From the NCBI RefSeq assembly GCF_000015165.1, contig NC_009485.1, positions 2,644,001 through 2,708,000 on the forward strand: DNA of 64,000 bases. The letters are read 5' to 3'. Position numbers and translations under genes: made by a program. Shown here piece by piece: positions 44,825-53,156 of the stretch. Under the pieces are notes generated by a model, which saw only the letters and a list, made by a program, of their open reading frames with translations, ran no database searches and was not told the origin of the DNA. Position 1 is the stretch's first letter. Every line of letters begins with the position of its first letter. The stretch is from Bradyrhizobium sp. BTAi1 (lineage in GTDB: Bacteria > Pseudomonadota > Alphaproteobacteria > Rhizobiales > Xanthobacteraceae).

Positions 44825-46103
44825 CGCTCATCTTCCCGATGCCCCGATTAATCCGTCGCGCCTGAAGTCAATGATGGAGCAGGTCTCGACCTTCGGCGGC
44901 AAGCCGAACGGGGCGATGACACGCCTCACGCTGTCGAAGACCGACGGGCAGGCGCGCCACTGGCTTGGATCGTGGTTCAAGGAACACCGGTTCGAGCAGC
45001 AGATCGATCCAATCGGTAATCAGTTCGGAAAATTGTCGCTTGCCGGCGACAATGCGCCGACCGTCATGGTTGGCTCCCACCTCGACAGTCAGCCGAACGG
45101 CGGACGATTCGACGGCGCGCTCGGGGTCGTCTCGGCTTGCGAAGCCGTGCTGGCCGTCGCCGAGCGCATGGAGGCGGAGGGCCGGCTGGCTGCCTGCAAC
45201 TTCCAGGTCGTGAACTGGACCAACGAGGAGGGGGCTCGCTTCCAGCCGAGCCTGCTCGGCAGCAGCGTCTTTGCCGGCGCGATCGAGCTCGACTGGGCGC
45301 TCGACCGGGCGGACGGCGATGGCATGACGGTTCGGCAGTCTCTGGCGGAGATCGGCTATGCCGGCACGGCCGTGGTCGAACGTCCAGACGCGCTGATCGA
45401 GCTGCATATCGAGGGCGACGACAAGCTGTTCGCCGCCAGCGAAAGGTTCGGAATCTTCACGCGCTTCTGGGGCGCGACCAAGTATCGGCTCGCCTTCCTG
45501 GGCGAGCAGGCTCACACCGGGCCGACGCCGATGGCGCAGCGCAAGGACGCTTTGCTCGCGGCTGCCTATCTCATGGCCGATCTCAGGCAACTGGCGAACG
45601 ATCACGGCCTCGATCTCCATACCTCGGTCGGCCGGCTCGAGGTTCATCCGAACTCGCCGAACACCGTGCCGGCTGAAGCCGTGCTGTTCATCGAGCTGCG
45701 CTCCGGCTCACCGGACGTGCTCGCACAGGCCGAAGAGAAGATGAAGGTCCGGATCGAGGTCGCGGCGCAAAGGGCCGGCGTGGGCTACGAGGTCCGCTCC
45801 ATCGATCGGCGCCGCGCCGGCGGCTTTGCGCCGGGGCTGATCGCGCTCGCCGAGCGCGTCGCGGCGCGTCGCGGCGAGACTGCGCGTCATCTCGATACGA
45901 TCGGCGGCCATGACGCTGTCGCGATGTCGGCGGTCTGCCCGTCGATCGTCATGGCTGTCCGCTCGAAGGACGGCGTCATCCATCATCCGACCGAGTACAC
46001 CAGTCCGGAGGATCACGCCGCGAGCACGCAGATTCTCGCGGACATGCTCTACGCGCTCGCGCGTGACGGCCTGAAGAGCATCGCCTCGGAGGCTAACGCA
46101 TGA
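44817..46103 (+). CDS. Hydantoinase/carbamoylase-family zinc amidase (M20 type)
   Basis: This 428-residue protein belongs to the Zn-dependent N-carbamoyl-L-amino acid hydrolase/allantoate amidohydrolase/beta-ureidopropionase group. Metal ligands appear in VGSHLDSQPNGGRFDGALGV (His, Asp), TNEEGARF (Glu), TIGGHDAVAMS and SKDGVIHHPTEYTSPEDH (His). Such enzymes release ammonia and carbon dioxide from carbamoyl or ureido groups. The start overlaps the DeoR stop by 8 bases. With a sigma-54 promoter upstream this indicates nitrogen recovery from a carbamoylated compound brought in by the importer. Confidence 0.86.
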   Translation: MPDAHLPDAPINPSRLKSMMEQVSTFGGKPNGAMTRLTLSKTDGQARHWLGSWFKEHRFEQQIDPIGNQFGKLSLAGDNAPTVMVGSHLDSQPNGGRFDGALGVVSACEAVLAVAERMEAEGRLAACNFQVVNWTNEEGARFQPSLLGSSVFAGAIELDWALDRADGDGMTVRQSLAEIGYAGTAVVERPDALIELHIEGDDKLFAASERFGIFTRFWGATKYRLAFLGEQAHTGPTPMAQRKDALLAAAYLMADLRQLANDHGLDLHTSVGRLEVHPNSPNTVPAEAVLFIELRSGSPDVLAQAEEKMKVRIEVAAQRAGVGYEVRSIDRRRAGGFAPGLIALAERVAARRGETARHLDTIGGHDAVAMSAVCPSIVMAVRSKDGVIHHPTEYTSPEDHAASTQILADMLYALARDGLKSIASEANA

Positions 46104-47065
46104 AGCGGATCGGCCAGGCCGAAACGGCCGACGAGCTTCGCGCCGAGCGCGCTCTTGCCGGGCTCCTGCCTGCGGATGCTGGCCGGCTCGGCTATGAGGC
46201 CGCTGCGTTTCCGGTTGCGTCGCCGTCCTACCAGGCCGTGGAATCGACGAGCTTTCACGTCGCGCGCGACGGGACGGAGATGAGCCTGTTTCTGCGCCTC
46301 GGTGCGGCCGAGGTCGCCGAGCTGGTCGATCGCGACGTCGCTGTGGCCGCAGCCCGCCATGTGGCCGGCCTCGGGCTGGCTCCGGCCGTGATTGCAGCCG
46401 ATGCCGCGAGCGGCAGCCTGCTGTTGGCGCGCCTGGGCGCGGGCTGGAAGGTTGCGAAGATCGACGATCTCATCGCCCAAGAGAGAGCGGCGCGTCTCGT
46501 CGCCATGCAGAAGACGATCGCAGCGAGCGCGCCATTCGGAAGGCGCTGGTCCGTTTTTGAGGGCATCTCGGCCATCTGGTCGCTGTTGCCAGCGGCCGGC
46601 GTCCCCCTGCCGGGAGACATCGATTGGATGAGGGGATGGATGAGCAAGATGGCGGAGGCGATCGATGCCGCCGGCGTCGATCGCCGGCCGGCGCACGGAG
46701 ATCCGCATTCCTCCAATCTGATGCTCGGTCCCCATGGTGAGATGGCGCTGGTCGATTTCGACATGGCCGGCGACATCGATCCCTACTACCAGCTCGGTGC
46801 TCAGATGAATGAGCTGTATCAGTTCGAGAGCCAGATGAAGCCGCTGCTCGAAATGCATGACGGGCGCTTCACTGACGCCGCCTTCAGTCGCTGCCGGCTC
46901 TATGCCGCAGCGGATGATTTCTACTGGGCGCTGCGCAGCCTGCTGCTGGCCTGCCGCTCGCCGTTGCAAGGCGTCGAGTTCCTCAAATATGCCGCATGGC
47001 GTTTCCTGCGCTGCCGCATGTTGCTCGGCAGGCCGGGCTTCGAAGAGTTCCTGCGCACGCTTTAG
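46100..47065 (+). CDS. Aminoglycoside phosphotransferase-fold kinase, first copy
   Basis: This 321-residue protein has the APH/choline kinase fold. The catalytic loop HGDPHSSNLML and the metal-binding DFDMAGDIDPYYQ are intact near residues 198-225. The N-terminal lobe is divergent. Its start overlaps the amidase stop (ATGA). Kinases of this fold phosphorylate small alcohols such as choline, ethanolamine, homoserine, hydroxylysine or methylthioribose. A second kinase of the same superfamily follows directly. The substrate is unknown; resistance to an antibiotic is unlikely in this metabolic context. Confidence 0.8.
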   Translation: MKRIGQAETADELRAERALAGLLPADAGRLGYEAAAFPVASPSYQAVESTSFHVARDGTEMSLFLRLGAAEVAELVDRDVAVAAARHVAGLGLAPAVIAADAASGSLLLARLGAGWKVAKIDDLIAQERAARLVAMQKTIAASAPFGRRWSVFEGISAIWSLLPAAGVPLPGDIDWMRGWMSKMAEAIDAAGVDRRPAHGDPHSSNLMLGPHGEMALVDFDMAGDIDPYYQLGAQMNELYQFESQMKPLLEMHDGRFTDAAFSRCRLYAAADDFYWALRSLLLACRSPLQGVEFLKYAAWRFLRCRMLLGRPGFEEFLRTL

Positions 47066-47076
47066 GGGATGTGGTC

Positions 47077-48009
47077 ATGAAAGAGTTGGGAATGGCGGGA
47101 AACGAGGCGGAGCACTTGCTCGAAGCCGCCATCGTCAGGGTCGGCGCCTGGAACGGACAGATCCGCTATCGTCCGGTGTCCGGAGGCATCAGCAACACGA
47201 ACTTCCGGATCGAGGTCGCGGGCGCCTCGCATGATTTCTTCGTCAAGATCCCTGGCCGCGGCACCGAGATGTTCATCGACCGGAAGGCGGCCCGCGCCGC
47301 GAGCCGGCAGGCAGAGATGATCGGCGTCGGGCCGAAGACGTTCGACTATCTCGACCATGAGGGAATCGAGATTGCCGAATTCGTGGCCGATCGGCGGCCC
47401 TCCACCCATGCGGATTTCGTCGATCCGGCGGTCCGGGCCGAGACCGTCCGGCTCTACCGCCTGTTTCACCAGGCGCCGCGCTTGCCGCTGACGAAGACCG
47501 TGTTCGACATGATCGATGAGCATGATGATCAGGTCCGGCAGCTCGGGGGATTTCTGCCGGAAGATCACGACTGGCTGACCTGGCAATATCGGCAGGCGCG
47601 GGCGGCGCTCGAGGCGGCCGGGCTCGACCTCGTCCCATGCTTCAACGATCCGATGCCCGGCAATTTCCTGCTCGGCGCGGACAAATCGATCATGCTGATC
47701 GATTTCGAATACGCCTCCAACAATGACCGCCTCTACGACCTCGCGATCTGGGCCGGCGAACACTTCTTTTCCGAGGAGGTCGAACGAGAGATCATTGAGG
47801 AGTATTTCGGACGCTACGACATGAGCGCTCATGCGCGCTTCATCGTTCACAAGGCCCTCGCCGATATCAAATGGAGCACCTGGGCCATGGTGCAGAATCG
47901 GATCTCCACGCTCGACTTCGACTTCTACAAATACGGAATATGGAAGCACATGCGGGCACGTTCCATCATCCACGATCCGCGCTGGCCGCTGTTTCTCAAG
48001 GCGCTTTGA
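47077..48009 (+). CDS. Choline/ethanolamine kinase-like phosphotransferase, second kinase
   Basis: This 310-residue kinase resembles choline kinase/LicA proteins: GGISNTNFRIEV in the nucleotide-binding lobe, the catalytic loop CFNDPMPGNFLL near residues 188-199 and LIDFEYASNNDRLYDLAIW near residues 207-225. The ATG at 47077 has AGGGG 7 bases upstream; the open frame upstream is not coding. The stop overlaps the next ATG (TGATG). Together with the first kinase and a phosphatase it suggests handling of an amino-alcohol or polyol phosphate. Confidence 0.83.
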   Translation: MKELGMAGNEAEHLLEAAIVRVGAWNGQIRYRPVSGGISNTNFRIEVAGASHDFFVKIPGRGTEMFIDRKAARAASRQAEMIGVGPKTFDYLDHEGIEIAEFVADRRPSTHADFVDPAVRAETVRLYRLFHQAPRLPLTKTVFDMIDEHDDQVRQLGGFLPEDHDWLTWQYRQARAALEAAGLDLVPCFNDPMPGNFLLGADKSIMLIDFEYASNNDRLYDLAIWAGEHFFSEEVEREIIEEYFGRYDMSAHARFIVHKALADIKWSTWAMVQNRISTLDFDFYKYGIWKHMRARSIIHDPRWPLFLKAL

Positions 48010-48797
48010 TGGTCCTTTCCAGTATCGCAGCCGAGCAGGCCGACGCCTATCTCGCCTTCGCCGCCGAGCTCGCCGATGAGGTCCGCCCGATCGCCTTGTC
48101 ATATTTCCGGACGGCCGTGGAGTTCACCGCCAAGTCGGATGATAGTCCTGTCACGGTCGCCGACCGCCTGATCGAGGCGCGGCTGCGGGAGCGCATCTCG
48201 GCGCGCTATCCTTCCCATGGAATCTATGGCGAGGAGATGGGCGTGAAGCAGGGAGACGCCTTCACCTGGGTGATCGATCCCATCGACGGCACCAAGAGCT
48301 TCATCACCGGCTTTCCGCTGTTCGGCACGCTGATCGGGCTGACCTGTGATCGCCAGCCTTTCTGCGGCCTGATCGACATCCCCGCGACTGGGGAGCGATG
48401 GATCGGGCGCCCGGGTCTCACCACCTATGGCGGAGTCCGTTCTCGCACCCGCGACTGCCGGCGCGTGGCGGATGCGCGGTTTTATACGACGTCGCCCGAC
48501 ACGTTCGCCGATGCGGATCGGGCTCGCTTCGAGCGGCTTTCAAACGCGGCGAAGATGCGGCGCTTCGGCGGTGATTGCTACATCTACGGTCTGCTCGCGT
48601 CGGGCCATTGCGATCTGATCCTCGAGACCGGCCTGCAGCCTTACGACTACATGGCGCTGGTGCCGATCCTCGAGGCAGCCGGCGGCCGGATCACGGACTG
48701 GGACGGGGCGCCGCTCTCGGTGGAGTCGAGCGGCCATGTGCTCGCATCGGCAACCCCGGCGCTGCACGATGAAGCGCTCGCCATCATCAGGGGATGA
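48009..48797 (+). CDS. Inositol monophosphatase/HisN-family phosphatase
   Basis: This 262-residue protein is a Mg-dependent phosphatase of the inositol monophosphatase fold. Visible are the substrate/metal motifs GIYGEEMG (Glu), WVIDPIDGTKSFITGFP near residues 90-106 and QPYDYMALVPILEAAGGRI near residues 213-231. The family includes histidinol-phosphate phosphatase (HisN) and inositol phosphatases. It is coupled to the second kinase by a one-base overlap and is the last intact gene of the operon. Its partner substrate is likely made by one of the two kinases. Confidence 0.84.
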   Translation: MVLSSIAAEQADAYLAFAAELADEVRPIALSYFRTAVEFTAKSDDSPVTVADRLIEARLRERISARYPSHGIYGEEMGVKQGDAFTWVIDPIDGTKSFITGFPLFGTLIGLTCDRQPFCGLIDIPATGERWIGRPGLTTYGGVRSRTRDCRRVADARFYTTSPDTFADADRARFERLSNAAKMRRFGGDCYIYGLLASGHCDLILETGLQPYDYMALVPILEAAGGRITDWDGAPLSVESSGHVLASATPALHDEALAIIRG

Positions 48798-48804
48798 CAC
48801 GCGG

Positions 48805-49266
48805 ATGGTGTATACGACGACGATCGAGCGGACTGTCTATCGCTTCGCGGATTTGAAGGAGCTGATGGCCAAGGCTACTCCGCGGCGGTCCGGGACGAAT
48901 TGGCCGGCATCGCCGCCGACGGTCCGGTCGAGCGCCTGTCCGCGCAGATGGCATTGGCCGACCTGCCGCTGAAGGCGTTCGCTGTCATCAGCTCTCAGAC
49001 CGTGGGTGGTTTCCGCGAATGGCTGATGAAGCCGGAAACGGCACAGGCTGAGCTCGAGGCCGTCACGTTCGTGCTGACGCCCGAGATGGTCGCTGCAGTT
49101 TCGAAGATCATGCGGCTGCAGGATCCCGTCGCGGTGGTCCGCGCGGGCGCGACGTCGTCATCGTCCTTGGGGACGGATTGTCGGCCAGCGCTGTTACGGC
49201 CAATGGAGCTCCGCTGACGCAAACGCCGCTGGAGCGTCTCGAGGCCGCGTCCATATCGCTAGGCCG
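48805..49266 (+). pseudogene. Ethanolamine ammonia-lyase remnant: eutB and eutC pieces fused by deletion
   Basis: The first part reads like the N-terminus of EutB: YRFADLKELMAKATPRRSG, then after a one-base frameshift near 48893 ELAGIAADGPVERLSAQMAL and ADLPLKAF. An internal deletion of about 28 codons joins LPLKAF to SQTVGGFREWL, and EutB text continues with LTPEMVAAVSKIMRLQDPVA. At about 49140 it switches to EutC-like text, GRDVVIVLGDGLSASAV. More than 300 EutB codons and the EutC N-terminus are gone. The ATG at 48805 lies 8 bases after the phosphatase stop, so an eutBC pair may once have belonged to this operon, which would fit the choline/ethanolamine-kinase-like genes upstream. Confidence 0.75.
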
Positions 49267-49354
49267 CAAATGCAAAGCTGGTCGCGGCCACCGACCGGAA
49301 TGGGCCACGTAACTTTACCGAGGAAGCCCGCAGCACAGTTCCGCGCGCCGGCGG

Positions 49355-49435
49355 TTGGCGGACAGCGCGACGTACTTCAATTGGAAGAAGAAGTATGCGG
49401 GCCTGATGCCAAGGGCGTTTCAGGGGAGCAGGTCA
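49355..49435 (+). mobile_element. IS3-family (IS407 type) transposase OrfA scrap with inverted-repeat end
   Basis: ATYFNWKKKYAGLMP at about 49367-49411 is the well-known end of the helix-turn-helix segment of IS407-type OrfA proteins (usually preceded by SDA). Immediately after it, GGGGAGCAGGTCA (49423-49435) resembles the terminal repeat of IS3-family elements, which I recall as TGACCTGCTCCCC on the other strand. Everything else of the element is missing, so this is an old deletion product, not a mobile unit. Confidence 0.6.
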
Positions 49436-49974
49436 GCCGTTCCCTTTGCATCCGAACAGCATCGATGTCTTTCCGCGAATGCCAAGGCTCGCACCGGTTC
49501 GTCAGCGCAAAGTGGGCATAGGGACCGTCGGTATCTCGCGCCCAGGCGGCCAATGTCGGCAAGACCAGTGCCTCCAATGTTAGAACCGCCAGAGGCGTCC
49601 ACGACCAAACCTGATCAGAAGCCTTTCACGAACTAGCTCTTTGGCCGCGATCTGGCGGACCTCGCGGTCTCATGCTGATCGTCGGGCCGTACGTGTCTTA
49701 TCGGAAAGAATAAAATTCGTCCGTGTCAAAAACAGCATCATTCCACGAGTCAAAGGCCTTAACCGTGCCGTTTCGGGAAATGTGAGGCCGCATAACGGGA
49801 ATTGTTGCTCCAAACTCCGGGAGGATCTGGAGTTTGGTTTCGCCGAGCATTGGGCAGGGGTTGCCTGCATATGGGGGCCCATCGTTGCGACCAAGATCGC
49901 TTTCAGGTTACCGACCCAGGAGGCTGAAGGTGGAGCCTCCAGAAGGATTTGACCAAATATCTGGAGAGACGGAT
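49436..49974. other. Unassigned stretch between IS scrap and truncated exporter
   Basis: About 540 bases hold no gene I can name. Open frames on both strands lack recognisable motifs, and base composition is less GC-rich (especially 49680-49800) than in the flanking operons. Given the pseudogenes on both sides, this is probably decayed DNA. Confidence 0.45.
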
Positions 49975-50085
49975 GTGGATCGAGTGAGGGCCGCTCAGCG
50001 CTGCTTGGCCGCTGCTTGTGTCCTGGTGGCGACGCTCGCTGCGAACGCCCAGACCCTGAAAACCCTGCACGTCTTGTCGTCATGA
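49975..50085 (+). CDS. Possible 36-residue leader peptide upstream of exporter remnant
   Basis: A GTG at 49975 preceded by GGAGAGACGGAT opens a 36-codon frame with a signal-peptide look (RCLAAACVLVATLAANAQ). Its stop overlaps the ATG of the following exporter remnant (ATGA). It may be a leader or the stump of a secreted-protein gene; evidence is the ribosome site and coupling only. Confidence 0.3.
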   Translation: MDRVRAAQRCLAAACVLVATLAANAQTLKTLHVLSS

Positions 50086-50861
50086 AAGACTGGATCGCGT
50101 GGTGGGCGTGGTCGTCATGCCACCTGAAGTTGCGGGAGCGCCGCATGATTATGACGACGATCCTGTGTGTGATCGTCGCGGCAGGATGCATGGCGATGTC
50201 GCCCCTTCTTTTAGCTCGATTGATCGATGGCCTCCTTGCAGGGCGGCCAGGATCAGGCGGGTACACCATGCTTCTGGTGTTCGGATATCTGGCCGCGATC
50301 GCAACGCCGCGAATCATCGGCGTGGTTGTTCTCCAACTCCAGAATAGGTTACGTATCTACGCCAACAGCTCGCTGCTTGCCGCCTATTTCAACTATCTAT
50401 GCGAACAACCTGACAGCTTCTTCGCGAAGAGAAATGGCGGTGAGCTGAGTCAGGAAATCGCGCAGGCATCGAACGATCTTTACATCATCATACGAAGCCT
50501 CTCGTCATCAGCCATCGCGCCGCTGGTTCAGATCTGCATTGCCGTCGCCGTGCTGGCGACGAACCGGAACGTCATCATGGCCGGAATGATCTCCGTGTAT
50601 GTTGCGCTGTTTCTGGCGAATCATCGCGTCCAGGGTAGAAAGCTCAGTGAGCTCAGGCGGGGATTGATGGGGGCAGGGCGTAGGACCTATGCCACATTGG
50701 TGGATTCGATTTCCAATATTCACGTGGCGCGCCAAACCCGGCGTCACTTCGGCGCGGCAAACAGATCTTTGAGGAAATCGACGGCGCCCGTCGACTTCGA
50801 CGGGTCGGCCGGTGCCGCTTCGGCCGTCGATGTTTCGGCTGGGCGCGCCCTCCGCGCATGA
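50082..50861 (+). pseudogene. Type I ABC exporter truncated within its membrane domain
   Basis: The protein starts with about five transmembrane segments of an ABC exporter membrane domain; FFAKRNGGELSQEIAQASND is the classical coupling-helix region and LVDSISNIHVARQTRRHF the ADSFSNI-like segment of the next coupling region. Homology stops at about residue 222 (near 50745). The remaining codons to the stop at 50861 are antisense to the end of the DUF4399 gene. The rest of the membrane domain and the whole ATPase domain are missing, so it cannot function as an exporter. A rearrangement junction at about 50740 is implied. Confidence 0.7.
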
Positions 50862-51409
50862 ACGTGCGTCGTCCGCCGGTGGGCCTGTTCGGTGCTCCGG
50901 CTGAGGCGCGGCGCAGCGTCAGTGACGGTGATCGTGATCTTCTTCGACAGCAGCGGCGGATCGAAGTTGAAGTGCATGCCATCGCCCATCACGAGCTGCA
51001 ACGTGTGCCGGCCCGGCGGGAGCTCGATCAGAGCTTCGGTCTCGCCGCCTCCGTAATGCAGGTGCTTTCTGTCCTGCGGAATCGGCTCGCCGGGGCTGAT
51101 CGCTTCGTCCGAGTCGATCAGAAGATGATGATGGCCGGTGTTGGAAAAGCTGTCGCCGGCATGGGTCACGCCCATGTTGCGCAGGCCGAAGCGGCACCAG
51201 AACGGGCTCTTCACCGTATCGCCGTCGCTGGGAGAGATGAAATAGAGATAGGCGTCCCTGGGCGCCGTCTTGCCCTGCGCCGACGCCTGCGTCGGCAGCA
51301 GCAGCAGGATGGCTGTCAAGGCGGACATCGCGACCACCGCGTGACAACATCTCCGCCAGGACCTTGGATCGGCCGGCGGCGCGGCATACGCGGATTGTTT
51401 TCCCGTCAT
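50744..51409 (-). CDS. DUF4399 domain protein, secreted
   Basis: This 221-residue protein has a signal anchor (CCHAVVAMSALTAILLLLPT then QASAQG) and then the DUF4399 domain: AYLYFISPSDGDTVKSPFW, THAGDSFSNTGHHHLLIDSD, HLHYGGGETEALIELPPGRH and LSKKITITV. The conserved histidine cluster (GHHHLLID, HLHYGGG) suggests metal binding, but the function of the family is not known to me. The C-terminal 60 residues are low-complexity and charged. Start ATG 51409 is behind CGGAGTG; longer forms to 51613 are possible. It is last in a three-gene minus-strand array with the FGE-like and giant proteins. Confidence 0.75.
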   Translation of the reverse strand: MTGKQSAYAAPPADPRSWRRCCHAVVAMSALTAILLLLPTQASAQGKTAPRDAYLYFISPSDGDTVKSPFWCRFGLRNMGVTHAGDSFSNTGHHHLLIDSDEAISPGEPIPQDRKHLHYGGGETEALIELPPGRHTLQLVMGDGMHFNFDPPLLSKKITITVTDAAPRLSRSTEQAHRRTTHVHARRARPAETSTAEAAPADPSKSTGAVDFLKDLFAAPK

Positions 51410-51584
51410 CACTCCGAACTCACGAATTGGATCAACATGGATGGCAAACATCGAACAAAGGCAGCCGGTCGATACATCGACTTCAGCAAGGCGAATTTGA
51501 GGTTCCGATCGGTCTCGCCTGCCGATTCCAGATTTGTCAGCGGCAACACGGTGCGATGGAGCACAGGTCGAAGCGGGGATCGCG

Positions 51585-53156
51585 TCAGAGCGAAAGCGCG
51601 ATGCGCAAGCCATGGGTCGGATATCTCACGCGGCCATCATAGCGGTCGCGGCTGCCGCTGCGCGCATAGCTGGCATCATTCTTCCACGAGCCCGAGCGAA
51701 TGACACGGATGAAACTCTGCTCGTCGATCCAGGCCGAGCCATCCGACGGCGCTCCCTGATAGGTCTTGTGCCAGCTGTCGGCGACCCACTGGTCGACGCC
51801 GCCGCCCATGTCGAACAGGCCAAACGGATTGGCGGGAAAGCTTCCGACCTTCATCCGCTGTGCAGGCGCGCCGGCGTCGTTGCACCGGCTGCAGTTGGCC
51901 ATGCCGCCGCGCATCTGGTCGCCCCACCAGAATGCCGTGCTCGTCCCGCCGCGCGCCGCGTATTCCCATTCGGCCTCGGTCGGCAGCCGAAACGGTTTGC
52001 CGACGGTCCGAGATAGCCACGTCAGGTAGTCCCGAGCATCGTCGTAGCTGACATTGGTGATCGGATTGTCATCCGGACCGCTCGTCACGTCAGCGCACGC
52101 TTTGTCGGCGACGCATTCCTTCCACTCGCCGATCGTGACCGGGTATTTGCCGAGCGCAAACGGCTTGATGGTGACGCGGTGAACCGGAAGCTCGGAGCTC
52201 TCGGTGCCGCCCATGGCGAACGTTCCGCCGGGGATCATCACGATATCGGGCAGGCGGATCTTGGCCACCTCAGGGCTGGGTGTCGGCGTCGTCGAGGCTG
52301 CCTGGGCGGTCAAATCCGCGGCGAGGGCGACGGCTGCTGCGACCTGAGGAGCCGGCCCCGCGATCGCCAGCGCCTCCGAGGGCGGATCAGCTGGCGCACT
52401 CGCAGGGGCGGTCGCGGCGGAGACCGCCTCCATTGTGACACTGCGGACGGCAGGATCGGTGCTTGCGGGGCCGGAAGATGGGACGGAGGCTTCGCCAGCT
52501 TGCGGCTGCGCTGGCGGAGCCGGGATCGGCTCCCGCGCCAGCATGAACCAGCTGCCGGCGGCCGCGACCAGCAATGCCCCCAGGCCAGCCGCGGCGCGGC
52601 TCCACATTGGTGGCCCACGCTCTGCGACGGCAGCGGCCTTACGAAGGCGGCGGGCCAGCCCGTGATGCCCGTGCGCCTGCCAGATCTCCGCGTGGCTGCG
52701 CGCCTCGTCCGGGGCGTATTGCGTGATCGACACGCCAGGAATGCTGCAGACAATTCGTCCGTGCCTGCCGCCGCTGGGAGCGGTCGCCTCGACCTCGGCA
52801 GCGTCGCATGAGGCTGAGAGAGATTGCTTCAAGGGGCCGCACATCATCAGCAGCAGTCCACCATCCCCCTTGCTTCGGGGCCGCTCCTGGATCTCGGGGC
52901 ACGACGCCTGCTCGGCGACATGATGGAAGCTGGGGGCACGCAGCGTATTCAACGCGACGCGCACGACTCGTCCACACCGCGCACAAGGCACGGGATAAAT
53001 GGTGGTGGCCAGCGGCTTGGCCGGCGCGTCGGGCGCCGGAGCCGGCGATGATTTGGAGACATCGATTCCGGTCAGCATGCGCGAGCCGCCATGCGCCGGC
53101 TGTGCCGCCGGTTCATTGTCCCCAGGCGGTAAACGCATCCGTGAATGCGCGCTCAC
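51585..53156 (-). CDS. Membrane-anchored FGE/SUMF1-like protein lacking the catalytic cysteine
   Basis: This 523-residue protein has a putative zinc ribbon (CARCG at about residues 58-62), a cytoplasmic segment of about 180 residues, one transmembrane helix (AAAGLGALLVAAAGSWFML), a Pro/Ala-rich spacer and a C-terminal formylglycine-generating-enzyme-like domain from IVMIPGGTFAMGG to GLRIALSL. Domain motifs PVTIGEWKECV, RLPTEAEWEYAARGG, FGLFDMGGGVDQWV and RVIRSGSWKND are clear. In true FGE the cysteine pair follows RGGSW; here the text is ASYARSGSRDRY, without cysteine, so oxidase activity is unlikely. GTG 53156 is preferred (GGGAG 6 bases upstream) and overlaps the giant gene by 44 bases. The FGE domain is predicted periplasmic. 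Confidence 0.78.
   Translation of the reverse strand: MSAHSRMRLPPGDNEPAAQPAHGGSRMLTGIDVSKSSPAPAPDAPAKPLATTIYPVPCARCGRVVRVALNTLRAPSFHHVAEQASCPEIQERPRSKGDGGLLLMMCGPLKQSLSASCDAAEVEATAPSGGRHGRIVCSIPGVSITQYAPDEARSHAEIWQAHGHHGLARRLRKAAAVAERGPPMWSRAAAGLGALLVAAAGSWFMLAREPIPAPPAQPQAGEASVPSSGPASTDPAVRSVTMEAVSAATAPASAPADPPSEALAIAGPAPQVAAAVALAADLTAQAASTTPTPSPEVAKIRLPDIVMIPGGTFAMGGTESSELPVHRVTIKPFALGKYPVTIGEWKECVADKACADVTSGPDDNPITNVSYDDARDYLTWLSRTVGKPFRLPTEAEWEYAARGGTSTAFWWGDQMRGGMANCSRCNDAGAPAQRMKVGSFPANPFGLFDMGGGVDQWVADSWHKTYQGAPSDGSAWIDEQSFIRVIRSGSWKNDASYARSGSRDRYDGRVRYPTHGLRIALSL

Noticed and set aside
49377..49608. Minus-strand frames of 62-66 codons next to the IS scrap
   Set aside because: No motif or ribosome site; they overlap the IS3 remnant on the other strand.
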